A stretch of DNA of 50,383 nt from an uncultured Clostridia bacterium. GTDB taxonomy: Bacteria > Bacillota > Clostridia > Oscillospirales > Oscillospiraceae. Below, piece by piece: positions 1-8,156 of this stretch. The stretch spans positions 1 through 50,383 of the forward strand of contig CAMAZB010000003.1 of the NCBI GenBank assembly GCA_945862785.1, written 5' to 3'. The notes beneath the pieces were generated by a model. That model was not told the DNA's origin, ran no database searches, and saw only the letters and a list, made by a program, of their open reading frames with translations. The position numbers and the translations under genes are program-made. Position 1 is the first letter of the stretch; every line of letters begins with the position of its first letter.

Positions 1-58
1 CTCGGATGAGACTCGCTATCTTTCTTCAGGCTGTTTTTTTACAGCCCCTTCTTTTATG

Positions 59-222
59 TCCTTATACTAATTTTCAATAAAACGATTGAATCGTTTTATT
101 GCGCCGCATTTTGGGGCGCGAGCAACAAAACCGCTGAAAATGTTGTTCCTATCTTCACCGCCGAAGGCGGCACGGCGCTTCGCACCGTGATAAAAACATT
201 TTTAATGTTTTTATTGAAGAAG
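59..222. repeat. Palindromic intergenic repeat, copy 1 (MITE-like)
   Basis: The block has a perfect 13-bp inverted repeat at its left end (CAATAAAACGATT, 75-87, against 89-101) and a perfect 11-bp one at its right end (ATAAAAACATT, 190-200, against 204-214). The outer arms, TTTCAATAAAAC near 72 and GTTTTTATTGAAG at 207-219, are near-inverted copies of each other, so the block resembles a miniature inverted-repeat element of about 150 bp. Its interior holds further short GC-rich hairpins. The left half, including the flank CTTATACT, recurs at 33195-33250. It begins a few bases beyond the sipL stop codon and could also act in 3' end formation. No coding sequence is supported in 1-226. Confidence 0.6.
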
Positions 223-226
223 CGTA

Positions 227-1762
227 TTATGCCCGTTTCCGCGGAATAAGCAGCAGCTTTTCGCGGGGAATCTCTCCGTCTTCCAACTGGTTTGCCGCCA
301 GGATCATGGCAATGGTGGTGTTGTATTTTTTGGCCAGGTCCCAGGCGCTTTCCTGCTTCCCAAGGCACCGCAGCACAAGAGACGGCGCCCCCGCGGTATC
401 CTTGGTGGATTCCGTATCCAGCTTTGCGGCGCTGATGCATACCTTCTTCAGACGGGATACCGCTTCCGCCCGGAAGTCCACAGGGAACCGCACCTCGATG
501 CCCCGGTCCCCCAGACTGCCCTGGACTTCCTCCGGGCAAACGGCATAGGCGGTGACCTTGCAGTCCTCCGGCAGTTCCAGCTGGCTGGAGGTGTCGAAAC
601 TCCGTTCTACCACCAGCGGAACGCCGCCCTCGTCCAGGTACAGCGCCCGAACAGATACCTCCGTCCGCAGAACAGTGGTCTCCCCTTCCCGGCTGACTGT
701 GACCGCTCCGCAGGATGCGGTCAGAGACAGGATCGTGTCCGCTACCACGCCGATCTCCAGCACCTCGCGTACGGTATGGCGGCGGGAAAAGGTTTCATAG
801 AACCCGGTGACGGTCAGCGGCGTCGCCTCGTAAGAGGTCTCAAAGGATGTAGAATACAGGTCGCTCAGCAAGGTCAGTTCCTGCTCCTCCCGCAGTAATA
901 CCGTAGCGTGGAGATAAAGCGTTACCGCTATCTGCCGGCCTTCCGCATCGTCCCCGTCGATCTGGAGGTCAGCTCCGGTGAGCTGCAGACGCAGCGATGG
1001 GACACAGCCTTCAGCGGCCCCCTCTATTTCCATGATCTGAGAGAAAGGCAGCTCGCTGGTGGAGGTGTAATACTTGCCGTCCATGCTGCGGTAAAGCAGA
1101 GTTACGGAGAAGACGCCCTTGAAGATCAGCTTGCTGCCTACGATCTTGCTCTCCGTTACAGAACTGCATATCTGACTGTTCAGCAGCTCGGCGGCGCCCT
1201 CTCTACCCGGAGATAAGTTCATTTCTTCCGTAAAGGTAAAATCCTTTTCAGATATGTGCGTTAAAAGGGTCACACGCTGTTGCTCCTGCCGTTTTTCCAC
1301 ACAGAGCCGCTCCTCGGCCTCCAGATCTGAGCAAAAGCACAGCGGCACCTTCTGATAGCCAGTCAGGCGGGTGACCAGTTTACAGTGGGTAAAGACTTTC
1401 CTCGGATTCAGCATGCGCGATTCCAAAAACTCTGTCCGCGTGTCCGCCTCCAGGAATACGCAGTCTGCAAGAGTCCGGCTGTCGCTTTCGGCGTTAAACG
1501 GCATGGCAAATTCCAGGGTGCGAATACCGCTCTCTCCATCCGGTGTATAGAGAACGGTAACTCTCACCGTGCCCGATACGCTGGCTTTGCCGTCCCGAAG
1601 CTCACGGCTGTGGAGATAGACCTTGCTGTCAGCGGAGATGATGCGCGCGATATCGGGGCAGTAGTCCGGTACGATGACCTCGGTGGTCTCCTCCTGCGTC
1701 AGTGTTACTTCCCCGCATATTTCATAGTTGTCCAGGTTTGTTTTTTTCAGTTCCAATTCCAT
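227..1762 (-). CDS. sipL: SipL-like SPOCS (DUF3794) and LysM spore-coat morphogenesis protein
   Basis: The 511-residue protein has SPOCS/DUF3794-type sequence over most of its length; the N-terminal stretch with VPDYCPDIARI is typical of that family. A LysM module closes the C-terminus (about residues 465-507, with AWDLAKKYNTT and ILAANQL). This architecture matches SipL of Clostridioides difficile, which binds the coat ATPase SpoIVA through its LysM region and is needed for coat assembly around the forespore. There is no signal peptide, consistent with a mother-cell cytosolic protein. The start has AAAGGAT about 9 bases upstream. spoVM lies 57 bases upstream on the same strand, which supports the coat role because SpoVM also recruits SpoIVA. 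It could be another DUF3794-LysM paralogue. Confidence 0.82.
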   Translation of the reverse strand: MELELKKTNLDNYEICGEVTLTQEETTEVIVPDYCPDIARIISADSKVYLHSRELRDGKASVSGTVRVTVLYTPDGESGIRTLEFAMPFNAESDSRTLADCVFLEADTRTEFLESRMLNPRKVFTHCKLVTRLTGYQKVPLCFCSDLEAEERLCVEKRQEQQRVTLLTHISEKDFTFTEEMNLSPGREGAAELLNSQICSSVTESKIVGSKLIFKGVFSVTLLYRSMDGKYYTSTSELPFSQIMEIEGAAEGCVPSLRLQLTGADLQIDGDDAEGRQIAVTLYLHATVLLREEQELTLLSDLYSTSFETSYEATPLTVTGFYETFSRRHTVREVLEIGVVADTILSLTASCGAVTVSREGETTVLRTEVSVRALYLDEGGVPLVVERSFDTSSQLELPEDCKVTAYAVCPEEVQGSLGDRGIEVRFPVDFRAEAVSRLKKVCISAAKLDTESTKDTAGAPSLVLRCLGKQESAWDLAKKYNTTIAMILAANQLEDGEIPREKLLLIPRKRA

Positions 1763-1776
1763 GAGAACCCCATCCT

Positions 1777-1816
1777 TTCCCGGCAGTTCATGTCCTACTC
1801 TATGAACCGCCGGGAG
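1777..1816 (-). other. Stable hairpin between spoVM and sipL
   Basis: CCCGGC-a-GTTCAT (1779-1791) pairs with ATGAAC-c-GCCGGG (1802-1814), giving 12 bp around one mismatch with a 10-base loop. On the mRNA it ends directly before the sipL Shine-Dalgarno AAAGGAT. No U-run follows, so it is not a standard terminator. It may separate translation of the two cistrons or stabilise the sipL message. Confidence 0.5.
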
Positions 1817-1819
1817 GGA

Positions 1820-1894
1820 TTATGCCCACACGCGGAATAATTTTCGCAGAATGCCACGCAGGGCCTTTGGAGATTTCCAAACCACGATATTCAT
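1820..1894 (-). CDS. spoVM: Stage V sporulation protein M (SpoVM), 24 residues
   Basis: SpoVM is a tiny amphipathic helix that recognises the convex forespore membrane and anchors SpoIVA at the start of coat assembly. This 24-codon frame matches Bacillus subtilis SpoVM (26 residues) without gaps at M1, K7, P9, K10, L12, G14, I15 and R17, with similar residues between. Pro9, known in B. subtilis to be needed for correct localisation, is present. AAAGGAG lies 7 bases before the ATG. The frame is open further upstream, but only the internal ATG has this ribosome-binding site and gives the right length. The setting agrees: in B. subtilis spoVM lies just beyond prpC-prkC-rsgA, and here it follows the same genes, beside sipL. 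It is short enough to be missed by many gene callers. Confidence 0.85.
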   Translation of the reverse strand: MNIVVWKSPKALRGILRKLFRVWA

Positions 1895-1908
1895 ATAAAA
1901 GCTCCTTT

Positions 1909-2067
1909 CTAACGCCTGCAGCAGGCGCATCCGCATGCGATCAGCAGGAACGCCACTAGGAACAGCAATGCCCCCACCGGAAAGATCGCGGCAATCAGGA
2001 TACCGGCACCTAGGGCTACCGCGCAAATACCCAGTATCTTGCAGCCGCCGTCTCCTCCATGAAACAT
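1909..2067 (-). CDS. Small membrane protein with Cys-rich tail, unknown function
   Basis: I do not recognise the family. The frame encodes 52 residues: a short Gly-rich head (HGGDGGCK), about 33 hydrophobic residues (roughly 11-45) that could form one long or two short membrane helices around a Pro at residue 30, and a tail reading ACGCACCRR with four Cys. GGGAGG stands 7-8 bases before the ATG. The spoVM ribosome-binding site begins within a few bases of its stop codon, so the two are very likely co-transcribed. Position between rsgA and spoVM-sipL suggests a sporulation-time membrane peptide, but that is only guilt by association. A TATACT box lies 24 bases upstream of the start (2091-2096) without a good -35 partner. 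Confidence 0.6.
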   Translation of the reverse strand: MFHGGDGGCKILGICAVALGAGILIAAIFPVGALLFLVAFLLIACGCACCRR

Positions 2068-2119
2068 ACGTTACGCCTCCCTTCTGATTCAGTATATTTG
2101 GTAGGCCTTGTCCTGGTTC

Positions 2120-2151
2120 AAAAAAGAACCGGATGCAGAAGCATCCGGTTC
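2120..2151 (-). terminator. Intrinsic terminator after rsgA
   Basis: A perfect 11-bp stem (GAACCGGATGC at 2126-2136, 2141-2151) with a 4-base loop is followed on the minus strand by six U. It lies 5 bases beyond the rsgA stop codon and ends the long cdaA-to-rsgA gene run. Confidence 0.9.
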
Positions 2152-2155
2152 CCGT

Positions 2156-3043
2156 TCATTTTTTCTGTTCCTGCCAGTCCTTTAATGGTTTTAATTCTTC
2201 ATAGAGCCGCAGATAGCTGGCATGGCGGCTCTTCTGAATCTCTCCCCGCCGGACGGCCTCCAGCACGGCGCAGCCTTTTTCCTTCGTATGGCTGCACCCC
2301 ACAAAGCGGCAGTTGTCCAGATATGGCCGGAACTCCCGAAAGGTCTCCGGCAGCCGATGCTTCAGCTCCAGGTTCAGCTCGTCTGTCTCAAAGGAGGAAA
2401 ATCCGGGAGAATCCACCACCTCCGCACCACAGGACAAGCGGTACAGCTCCACATGCCGGGTGGTGTGGCGGCCGCGGCCCAGCGCGTCGCTGACCTCCCC
2501 CACCTGAAGCTGGAATTCCGGATCCAGTGCATTCAGGATGCTGGATTTTCCAACGCCCGAGTTACCTGTAAAGGCAGATAGCTTGCTATGGATTAAGGGG
2601 ATCAGTTCATCCAGTCCCTCCCCTGTCTGGGCGCTGACCCGCAAGGTCTGAAAGCCGGAGGCCTGGTAAATGCGGTAAAGATCTTCGGCACTGTCCAGAT
2701 CGCATTTGTTCAGCAGAATGATGACTTCGCATTCCTTCAGCGCAGCAATGGCTGCAACGCGGTCAATGAGAAATGGGTCTGTTTTGGGAACAGCCCCCGA
2801 AGCGATGACCACCATCTGATCGATATTGGCCACAGCAGGCCGGGTAAAGGCGTTTTTCCGGGGTAAGATCTTCTCTACAAAGCCCTCGCCGTTTCCCAGC
2901 TCCCGTACCTCTACCCGATCGCCCACCAGAGGGGAAATCCCCTCCCGGCGGAACTTTCCCCTGGCGCGGCAGGACAGCACTTCGGTACCGGTATCTACAT
3001 AATAGAAGCCACTAAGGGCTTTTTGGATCCGTCCTTCACTCAT
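2156..3043 (-). CDS. rsgA: Ribosome small-subunit-dependent GTPase A
   Basis: RsgA (YjeQ/CpgA) is a circularly permuted GTPase that assists late 30S maturation. At 295 residues it has the usual length and layout: an N-terminal OB fold (about 1-70), a GTPase core with the order G4-G5-G1-G3, including LLNKCDLD, the P-loop GNSGVGKSSILNAL and VVDSPGF, and a C-terminal zinc site from C and H residues in the stretch with CRFVGCSHTKEKGCAV. It starts 1 base after the prkC stop. The order prpC-prkC-rsgA is conserved in Firmicutes; in B. subtilis the kinase PrkC phosphorylates this GTPase. Confidence 0.95.
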   Translation of the reverse strand: MSEGRIQKALSGFYYVDTGTEVLSCRARGKFRREGISPLVGDRVEVRELGNGEGFVEKILPRKNAFTRPAVANIDQMVVIASGAVPKTDPFLIDRVAAIAALKECEVIILLNKCDLDSAEDLYRIYQASGFQTLRVSAQTGEGLDELIPLIHSKLSAFTGNSGVGKSSILNALDPEFQLQVGEVSDALGRGRHTTRHVELYRLSCGAEVVDSPGFSSFETDELNLELKHRLPETFREFRPYLDNCRFVGCSHTKEKGCAVLEAVRRGEIQKSRHASYLRLYEELKPLKDWQEQKK

Positions 3044-3044
3044 A

Positions 3045-5027
3045 TTATTCGAAGTCCTTGTAATGTGTCAGATCCTGGGCAATCGCTCCGTCAAAATAGA
3101 CCCGTATTTTCTGCGTGCCTGTACCGGTCAGCGTAACGTTGTTGACATACTCATCGGAACAGTTGTGTACTTCCTTGTACTGCGGCGTATCAGAATCGCC
3201 CACATAGACTTCCACCAGGACTTTTTCCCGGCCGTCCTGCGGCAGAGGGATATTCTCTGTGATGCTGGATTCCGCAAGGCCGGCACTGACCTGGAACTTG
3301 ATGGTGTCCCATTCTGTTGCCATATCGCCGGCATTCAGGCTCTGCCATACGATCTCGCCGCCGGGGCGGTCGCTGAAAACTGTCTCCACATCAGCCTCGG
3401 TGCAGGTCAGCATGGAATTTTGCAAAAGCTCTGTAGTTTTGGGATCACCGTAAACCAGCCCCACAAAATTGGGAACCATGATTTCCTTCAGCTCCGGGCC
3501 CTTGCTGACAACCAGCTTGACGGTCTGCCCCTTCCGTAGGGGATCACCATAAGCGGGTTCGGTGGAAATAATGTACCCGGCAGTAATCTCACTGAACTGC
3601 TCTTCACTGGAATCAAACACCAAATTGTATTTTTCCTTTAAGCTGCGCATCTCTGCCAGGGCGTCCGGCACAGTCTTGTTCAGGACATAGGGCATCTCCC
3701 CTGTTTCCTCGCCGGCGCTGATCCAAACGGTGATGACCCGATTGTCGCCTTTGCGGACATCCCCTTCTGCGGGACTCTGGCGGGCTATCTTGCCCACGCC
3801 GTACTCCTCACTGTAAAACGGCTCGTCATCTTTAAGCACGATCTGGAAACCGCCTTCCACCACGCTGTCCAGCGCCTCAGCCTCTTCCAGCGTATAGCCC
3901 AGAACATTTGGCACAACAGAAGAATCCAAAACAGGCGGCTGGAAGGACCCCAGGATAGAACGCAGCAGTACTGCGGCCAAAGCCACTGCAAGAATACCGG
4001 CGATCACCATCAAAACTGTCTGCTTTTTGCTGCGGACAGGCTCATCGTCCTCGTAGTCGCGGCGGCGTTCCCGTTCGTAGGCAGGGGCTGCTTTGTGCTG
4101 TTGTACAGCAGTTCCACGCGGTGAAGCCACCCGGATTGGACGGGTAGGCTCGTCCTCTTCTTCAGGGCGCAGATCCTCCAGTTCAAAGTCCAGGCTGACG
4201 CCGGGATTCTTGCGGAAGGCCTCCAGATCCGCAATCATGTCATCGGCGGAGGCATAGCGCCGGTCGATGTCCGAGGCCATAGCCTTCATGCAGATCAGTT
4301 CCAGCTGCTCGGGGATATCCGGATTGATCTCCCGGGGTGCCAGAGGAATGGAACTCAGATGCTGGATAGCCACGGAAACGGCGGAATCTCCCTCAAAGGG
4401 CAGACGACCGGAAAGCATTTCGTACAGGACAACGCCGGCGGAGTAAATATCGCTGCGGGCATCCGTCCGGTCGCCCCGGGCCTGCTCGGGAGAGATATAG
4501 TGGACGGAGCCCAGGGCCTCCTGGGTCAGGGTCTGGGCGGAGTTTTCCAGGCAGGCGATACCGAAGTCGGCCACCTTTACACTGCCGTCCCGCAGCACCA
4601 TGATATTCTGGGGCTTGATGTCCCGGTGGACGATGCCGCGGCTGTGGGCATGACTCAGGCCGCGCATGATCTGCGTGATAAAGTGCAGGGCCTCGCGCCA
4701 GTTCAGCTGGCCCCGCTTTTCCATATACTGCTTCAGAGTGATCCCGTCGATAAGCTCCATCACAATATATTCCGTGTCACCGCCACGGGACACGTCATAG
4801 ACAGACACAATATTGGGATGGGAAAGCTGGGCGACGGCCTGGGACTCCGCGTTGAAACGGCGGCGGAAATCCTCATCCTGCGCCAGATCGGCTTTCAGGA
4901 TCTTGACGGCCACCAGGCGGTTGAGACGGTGGCATTTGGCCTTATAGACCACCGCCATGCCGCCTGTGCCGATGCGCTCCAGGATCTCATAGCGGTTATC
5001 AAGCATTTTTCCAATGTACTGATCCAT
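3045..5027 (-). CDS. prkC: PASTA-domain Ser/Thr protein kinase
   Basis: The 660-residue membrane kinase senses cell-wall material and phosphorylates cell-wall, division and translation proteins. An N-terminal Hanks-type kinase (about 13-275) shows the glycine loop IGTGGMAVVY (19-28), the ATP-binding Lys42, HRDIKPQN and DFG. A juxtamembrane linker rich in Arg, Asp and Glu follows, then one membrane helix (about 335-360) and three extracellular PASTA repeats that begin at VPNVLGYT, MPYVLNKT and VPNFVGLV. A further roughly 75-residue beta-rich C-terminal segment follows the last PASTA. It lies 15 bases downstream of its cognate phosphatase gene, with a GGGGGAG ribosome-binding site. Confidence 0.95.
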   Translation of the reverse strand: MDQYIGKMLDNRYEILERIGTGGMAVVYKAKCHRLNRLVAVKILKADLAQDEDFRRRFNAESQAVAQLSHPNIVSVYDVSRGGDTEYIVMELIDGITLKQYMEKRGQLNWREALHFITQIMRGLSHAHSRGIVHRDIKPQNIMVLRDGSVKVADFGIACLENSAQTLTQEALGSVHYISPEQARGDRTDARSDIYSAGVVLYEMLSGRLPFEGDSAVSVAIQHLSSIPLAPREINPDIPEQLELICMKAMASDIDRRYASADDMIADLEAFRKNPGVSLDFELEDLRPEEEDEPTRPIRVASPRGTAVQQHKAAPAYERERRRDYEDDEPVRSKKQTVLMVIAGILAVALAAVLLRSILGSFQPPVLDSSVVPNVLGYTLEEAEALDSVVEGGFQIVLKDDEPFYSEEYGVGKIARQSPAEGDVRKGDNRVITVWISAGEETGEMPYVLNKTVPDALAEMRSLKEKYNLVFDSSEEQFSEITAGYIISTEPAYGDPLRKGQTVKLVVSKGPELKEIMVPNFVGLVYGDPKTTELLQNSMLTCTEADVETVFSDRPGGEIVWQSLNAGDMATEWDTIKFQVSAGLAESSITENIPLPQDGREKVLVEVYVGDSDTPQYKEVHNCSDEYVNNVTLTGTGTQKIRVYFDGAIAQDLTHYKDFE

Positions 5028-5042
5028 ACGTCTCCCCCTTCC

Positions 5043-5780
5043 TTACAGTTTCCGCATCAGGACAGCCGTCACATTATCGGAGGCTCCCTGCGATTTAGAG
5101 ATGTCCAGCATACAGGCGAGACTCGTCTCGGGCTCGGAATGATGCAGGACTTCAAACAGCATTTCCTGGTCGGTCACAGTGTTGACCAGACCGTCAGTGC
5201 AGAGCAGCAGATGCTCCCCTGCTTTCATCGGGCAAATGTAGCCGTCACACTGGGCGTCTGCGTCAGGGCCCAGGGCACGGGTGATGAGATTGCGGTTGGG
5301 ATGTCGGCGAGCCTCCTCGGCGGTGATGTCGCCACGGTCCACCATCCGCTCCACCAGGGAATGATCCTTGGTGACACGGGTGATGCTTGTTTTGGTAATA
5401 TGATAGGCCCGGCTGTCACCCACATTGGTGATGACGGCGCCGCCGTCATAGGACACAGCAGCCACCAGTGTGGTGCCCATGCTGCGGTATTCTTCATTTT
5501 TTCTGGCGGCCTCCCGAATCGCCTCGTTGGCCTGGGAGACTGCATAGGAGGATGCCTCCCGCAGCTGCTCCGGAGTCATATCCCGGGTCAGGATATGTTC
5601 CAACTCCGCGGTAAAAGACTCCACGGCGATCTGGCTGGCCAGACGGCCGCCCGCGGCGCCGCCCATACCGTCGCAAACAACGCAGACGGTGTGCCGGGAG
5701 GGCATGTCCTCCCGGATCAGAAAGGCGTCCTGATTTTCCTTACGGACAAGGCCGATGTCCGTGATTCCCCATGCTTTCAT
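5043..5780 (-). CDS. prpC: PP2C-family Ser/Thr phosphatase (Stp/PrpC)
   Basis: This 245-residue cytosolic metal-dependent phosphatase reverses phosphorylation by the PASTA kinase encoded next to it. PP2C signature elements are all present: RKENQDAF near the N-terminus, CDGMGGAAGG with metal-binding Asp, TNVGDSRAY, and the C-terminal SDNVTAVL. The ATG overlaps the rlmN stop by 4 bases, which implies translational coupling. The pair rlmN-prpC is a conserved Firmicutes arrangement. Length and motifs are typical, and nothing is missing. Confidence 0.95.
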   Translation of the reverse strand: MKAWGITDIGLVRKENQDAFLIREDMPSRHTVCVVCDGMGGAAGGRLASQIAVESFTAELEHILTRDMTPEQLREASSYAVSQANEAIREAARKNEEYRSMGTTLVAAVSYDGGAVITNVGDSRAYHITKTSITRVTKDHSLVERMVDRGDITAEEARRHPNRNLITRALGPDADAQCDGYICPMKAGEHLLLCTDGLVNTVTDQEMLFEVLHHSEPETSLACMLDISKSQGASDNVTAVLMRKL

Positions 5781-6817
5781 CCGTTCTCTCCTTTCTCGGC
5801 TTCCTCCATAGCTTTCCGACGGAGTTGGCCGCAGGAAGCGTCAATATCGCCGCCCAGGCTTCGCCGCACTGTGGCGGTGATGCCATGGGACTCCAGCCGC
5901 TTCTGGAATGCCGCAATGCGCTTGGAGGGCTTGAACGGACTCTCCACCACGTCGTTCAGCGGGATCAGATTCACATGGCCGGGCATTCCCTTGAGCTTGG
6001 CGGCAATCAGGTCCGCCTGCCAGTCCTGATCGTTGATGCCGTCGATCATGGCGTATTCAAAGGAAATCCGGCGGCCGGTTTTTTTGAAATAGTCGTGGCA
6101 GGCATCAAACAGTTCCTCCACGTCGTAAGCGCGGTTTACCGGCATGATCTTGGAGCGGGTCTCGCTGTCCGGCGCATGGAGGGACACAGACAATGTCAGC
6201 TGCAATCCCAGGTCTGCCAGACGGTGGATACCGGGAATCACGCCGCAGGTAGACAAAGAGATGTGCCGCATCCCGATATTCATGCCGTCCGGGTGGTTCA
6301 CAAGTTCCAGGAAACGAAGCACCGTATCCAGGTTATCCATGGGCTCGCCAATGCCCATCAGCACAATGTTGCTGATCTCAAGGCCGGAGTCCAGCTGGGT
6401 AAACAGCACCTGGTCCAACATTTCCGCAGGCGTCAGGTCCCGGACCTTCCCGGCAACCGTGGAGGCACAGAAAGCACACCCCATCCGGCACCCCACCTGG
6501 GAGGAGATACATACTGTATTGCCGTGGTGATAGCGCATCAGGACAGACTCGATGCAGTTGCCGTCCGCCAACTCCCATAAGTACTTGATGGTACCGTCCT
6601 GCCTGGACACCTGTTTCCGCGCTACCTTCGGCACCGTCAGAGTGAATTCACTTTTCAGCTTGTCCCGCAGATCCTTAGGCAGGTTCGTCATCTCATCGAA
6701 GGAGGTGACGCCCTTATGGAGCCAGGTAAAGACCTGCTTGCCGCGAAATGCCGGCTGGCCCATGGCTTTCAGGGCATTCGTCATCTCCGGCAGGGTCATG
6801 GATTTCAAATCTCGCAT
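5777..6817 (-). CDS. rlmN: 23S rRNA A2503 / tRNA A37 C2-methyltransferase RlmN
   Basis: A radical-SAM enzyme that methylates C2 of adenosine 2503 of 23S rRNA and of A37 in some tRNAs. The 346-residue protein carries the [4Fe-4S] motif Cys110-x3-Cys114-x2-Cys117 (GCRMGCAFC) and the C-terminal methyl-carrying Cys in DIDASCGQL. The ATG is preceded by GAGGAAACT. It follows rsmB by 13 bases and overlaps prpC by 4, within the long minus-strand run. It is RlmN rather than the resistance methyltransferase Cfr, given its neighbours and the generic housekeeping context; I did not compare the two families residue by residue. Confidence 0.94.
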   Translation of the reverse strand: MRDLKSMTLPEMTNALKAMGQPAFRGKQVFTWLHKGVTSFDEMTNLPKDLRDKLKSEFTLTVPKVARKQVSRQDGTIKYLWELADGNCIESVLMRYHHGNTVCISSQVGCRMGCAFCASTVAGKVRDLTPAEMLDQVLFTQLDSGLEISNIVLMGIGEPMDNLDTVLRFLELVNHPDGMNIGMRHISLSTCGVIPGIHRLADLGLQLTLSVSLHAPDSETRSKIMPVNRAYDVEELFDACHDYFKKTGRRISFEYAMIDGINDQDWQADLIAAKLKGMPGHVNLIPLNDVVESPFKPSKRIAAFQKRLESHGITATVRRSLGGDIDASCGQLRRKAMEEAEKGENG

Positions 6818-6830
6818 AGTTTCCTCGTAG

Positions 6831-8156
6831 TCATCGCCGCGTCATGCGGCAGATATAGAAGCCGTCCGTATCGTGGCGCTGGGGCCACAGGGTCAGAGAG
6901 CCGTCGGTTTTTCCCACGGGCTGGGGAAATTCAAAGGGTTCCAATATAAAGTCCGTATGTTCTGCCAGGAAAGCCTGCGTCACCTGCTCGTTTTCCTCCG
7001 GAAGAATCGTGCAGGTGGAGTAGACCAGCGTGCCGCCGAGACGGACGTACCGGGCGGCATTATCCAGAATAGCAGCCTGGATCACAGGAAGTGTAAACAG
7101 GTCATCTGCCTTTTTATACCGGGTATCCGGCTTCTTGCGGATGATGCCCAGGCCAGAGCAGGGGGCGTCCACCAGCACGGTGTCAAAGGCGGCTTCCCAC
7201 TCCGGGTGGAACACCCGCCCGTCTGCTGCGTGGGTGTCAATGATGTCCACGCCCAAGCGCCGGGCGCTCTCCTGAATACGCTTGAGCTTGTTCTCATGGA
7301 GGTCACAGGACAGAATACTTCCCTGCCCCTCCATGGCGAAGGCGGCGCTGAGGGACTTGCCGCCGGGGGCGGCACACACATCCAGGACCGTCTGCCCTGG
7401 CTTGATATCCGCGATCAGAGATACCAGCCGGGCGGCGGGGTCCTGGACCAGGAATTTTCCCTCCCGGAAAGCAGGCAATGCCGTCAGGTCGCCGGTGCCG
7501 GAAAGCTCCAGACAGTCCGGCACCCAGGCGTGGGCGCGGACCTCCACGCCCGCCTGGCGGAGCTCCTCTGTCAAGGCTTCCAAAGTGATTTTCAGAGGGT
7601 TGACCTGGACGGTGATGGGAGCGATCCGGTTGTCGGAAGCCAGAAACTGCTCCGTCTCTACCTCACCCAGCAGGTTCACCATCCGTTTGATAAGCCATTT
7701 GGGATGGCTGTACTGAATGGACAACCGCTGTACCTGATCCCGGTTCGGGATGGGAGGCAGAGTCTCCTTGTTCTGAGAAAGCTTACGGAGAACAGCGTTG
7801 ACAAGGCCGGAGGCTTGTCCCCTCTTTGCCAGTTTTGCCAGCTCCACAGAGGTGTTGACGGCGGCGCTGTCAGGAATTTTATCAAGAAATAATATCTGAT
7901 ACGCACCGATCCGCAGGATCTCCAACAGCGGCGGTTGTAAATGGTCGGGTTTCTGGGAGCAGTAAGCGCTGATATAGAAATCAAGCAGTATTTGGTTTTG
8001 CATAACGCCGTAGACGATGCGGCTGCACAGCGCCGCGTCCGGCCCGGACAGGCCATCCCGGCTAAGCTGGGCTTTCAGAGCGGCGTCCGCCCAGGCGCCG
8101 TTGCTGCGGCAGCTCACCAGCACCCGCAGAGCTGTGGCACGGGCATTCTGATTCAT
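6831..8156 (-). CDS. rsmB: 16S rRNA (cytosine-967-C5)-methyltransferase RsmB
   Basis: RsmB methylates C967 of 16S rRNA. The 441-residue protein has an N-terminal NusB-like RNA-binding domain (about 1-135) and a C-terminal Rossmann methyltransferase. The SAM site DVCAAPGGKS, the motif DAPCSGLG and the catalytic-cysteine motif YSTCT are all present. The start overlaps the stop of the upstream protease gene by 4 bases. The fmt-rsmB-rlmN order is widely conserved; here a metalloprotease gene separates fmt from rsmB. Confidence 0.94.
   Translation of the reverse strand: MNQNARATALRVLVSCRSNGAWADAALKAQLSRDGLSGPDAALCSRIVYGVMQNQILLDFYISAYCSQKPDHLQPPLLEILRIGAYQILFLDKIPDSAAVNTSVELAKLAKRGQASGLVNAVLRKLSQNKETLPPIPNRDQVQRLSIQYSHPKWLIKRMVNLLGEVETEQFLASDNRIAPITVQVNPLKITLEALTEELRQAGVEVRAHAWVPDCLELSGTGDLTALPAFREGKFLVQDPAARLVSLIADIKPGQTVLDVCAAPGGKSLSAAFAMEGQGSILSCDLHENKLKRIQESARRLGVDIIDTHAADGRVFHPEWEAAFDTVLVDAPCSGLGIIRKKPDTRYKKADDLFTLPVIQAAILDNAARYVRLGGTLVYSTCTILPEENEQVTQAFLAEHTDFILEPFEFPQPVGKTDGSLTLWPQRHDTDGFYICRMTRR

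Noticed and set aside
29-46. GGCTGT/ACAGCC hairpin as a terminator
   Set aside because: Only 6 bp, with the T run in the loop and not after the stem; no adjacent gene is visible to the left.
592-598. Single Spo0A box match TGTCGAA, also at 23367-23373 and 31467-31473
   Set aside because: All three lie inside coding regions (sipL, the CoA-transferase gene, ytfJ), are not paired and are expected by chance.
1820-2026. A 68-residue protein covering spoVM with an N-terminal extension
   Set aside because: The extension overlaps the 52-residue gene in another frame and lacks a start site; the internal ATG has AAAGGAG and gives the exact SpoVM length.
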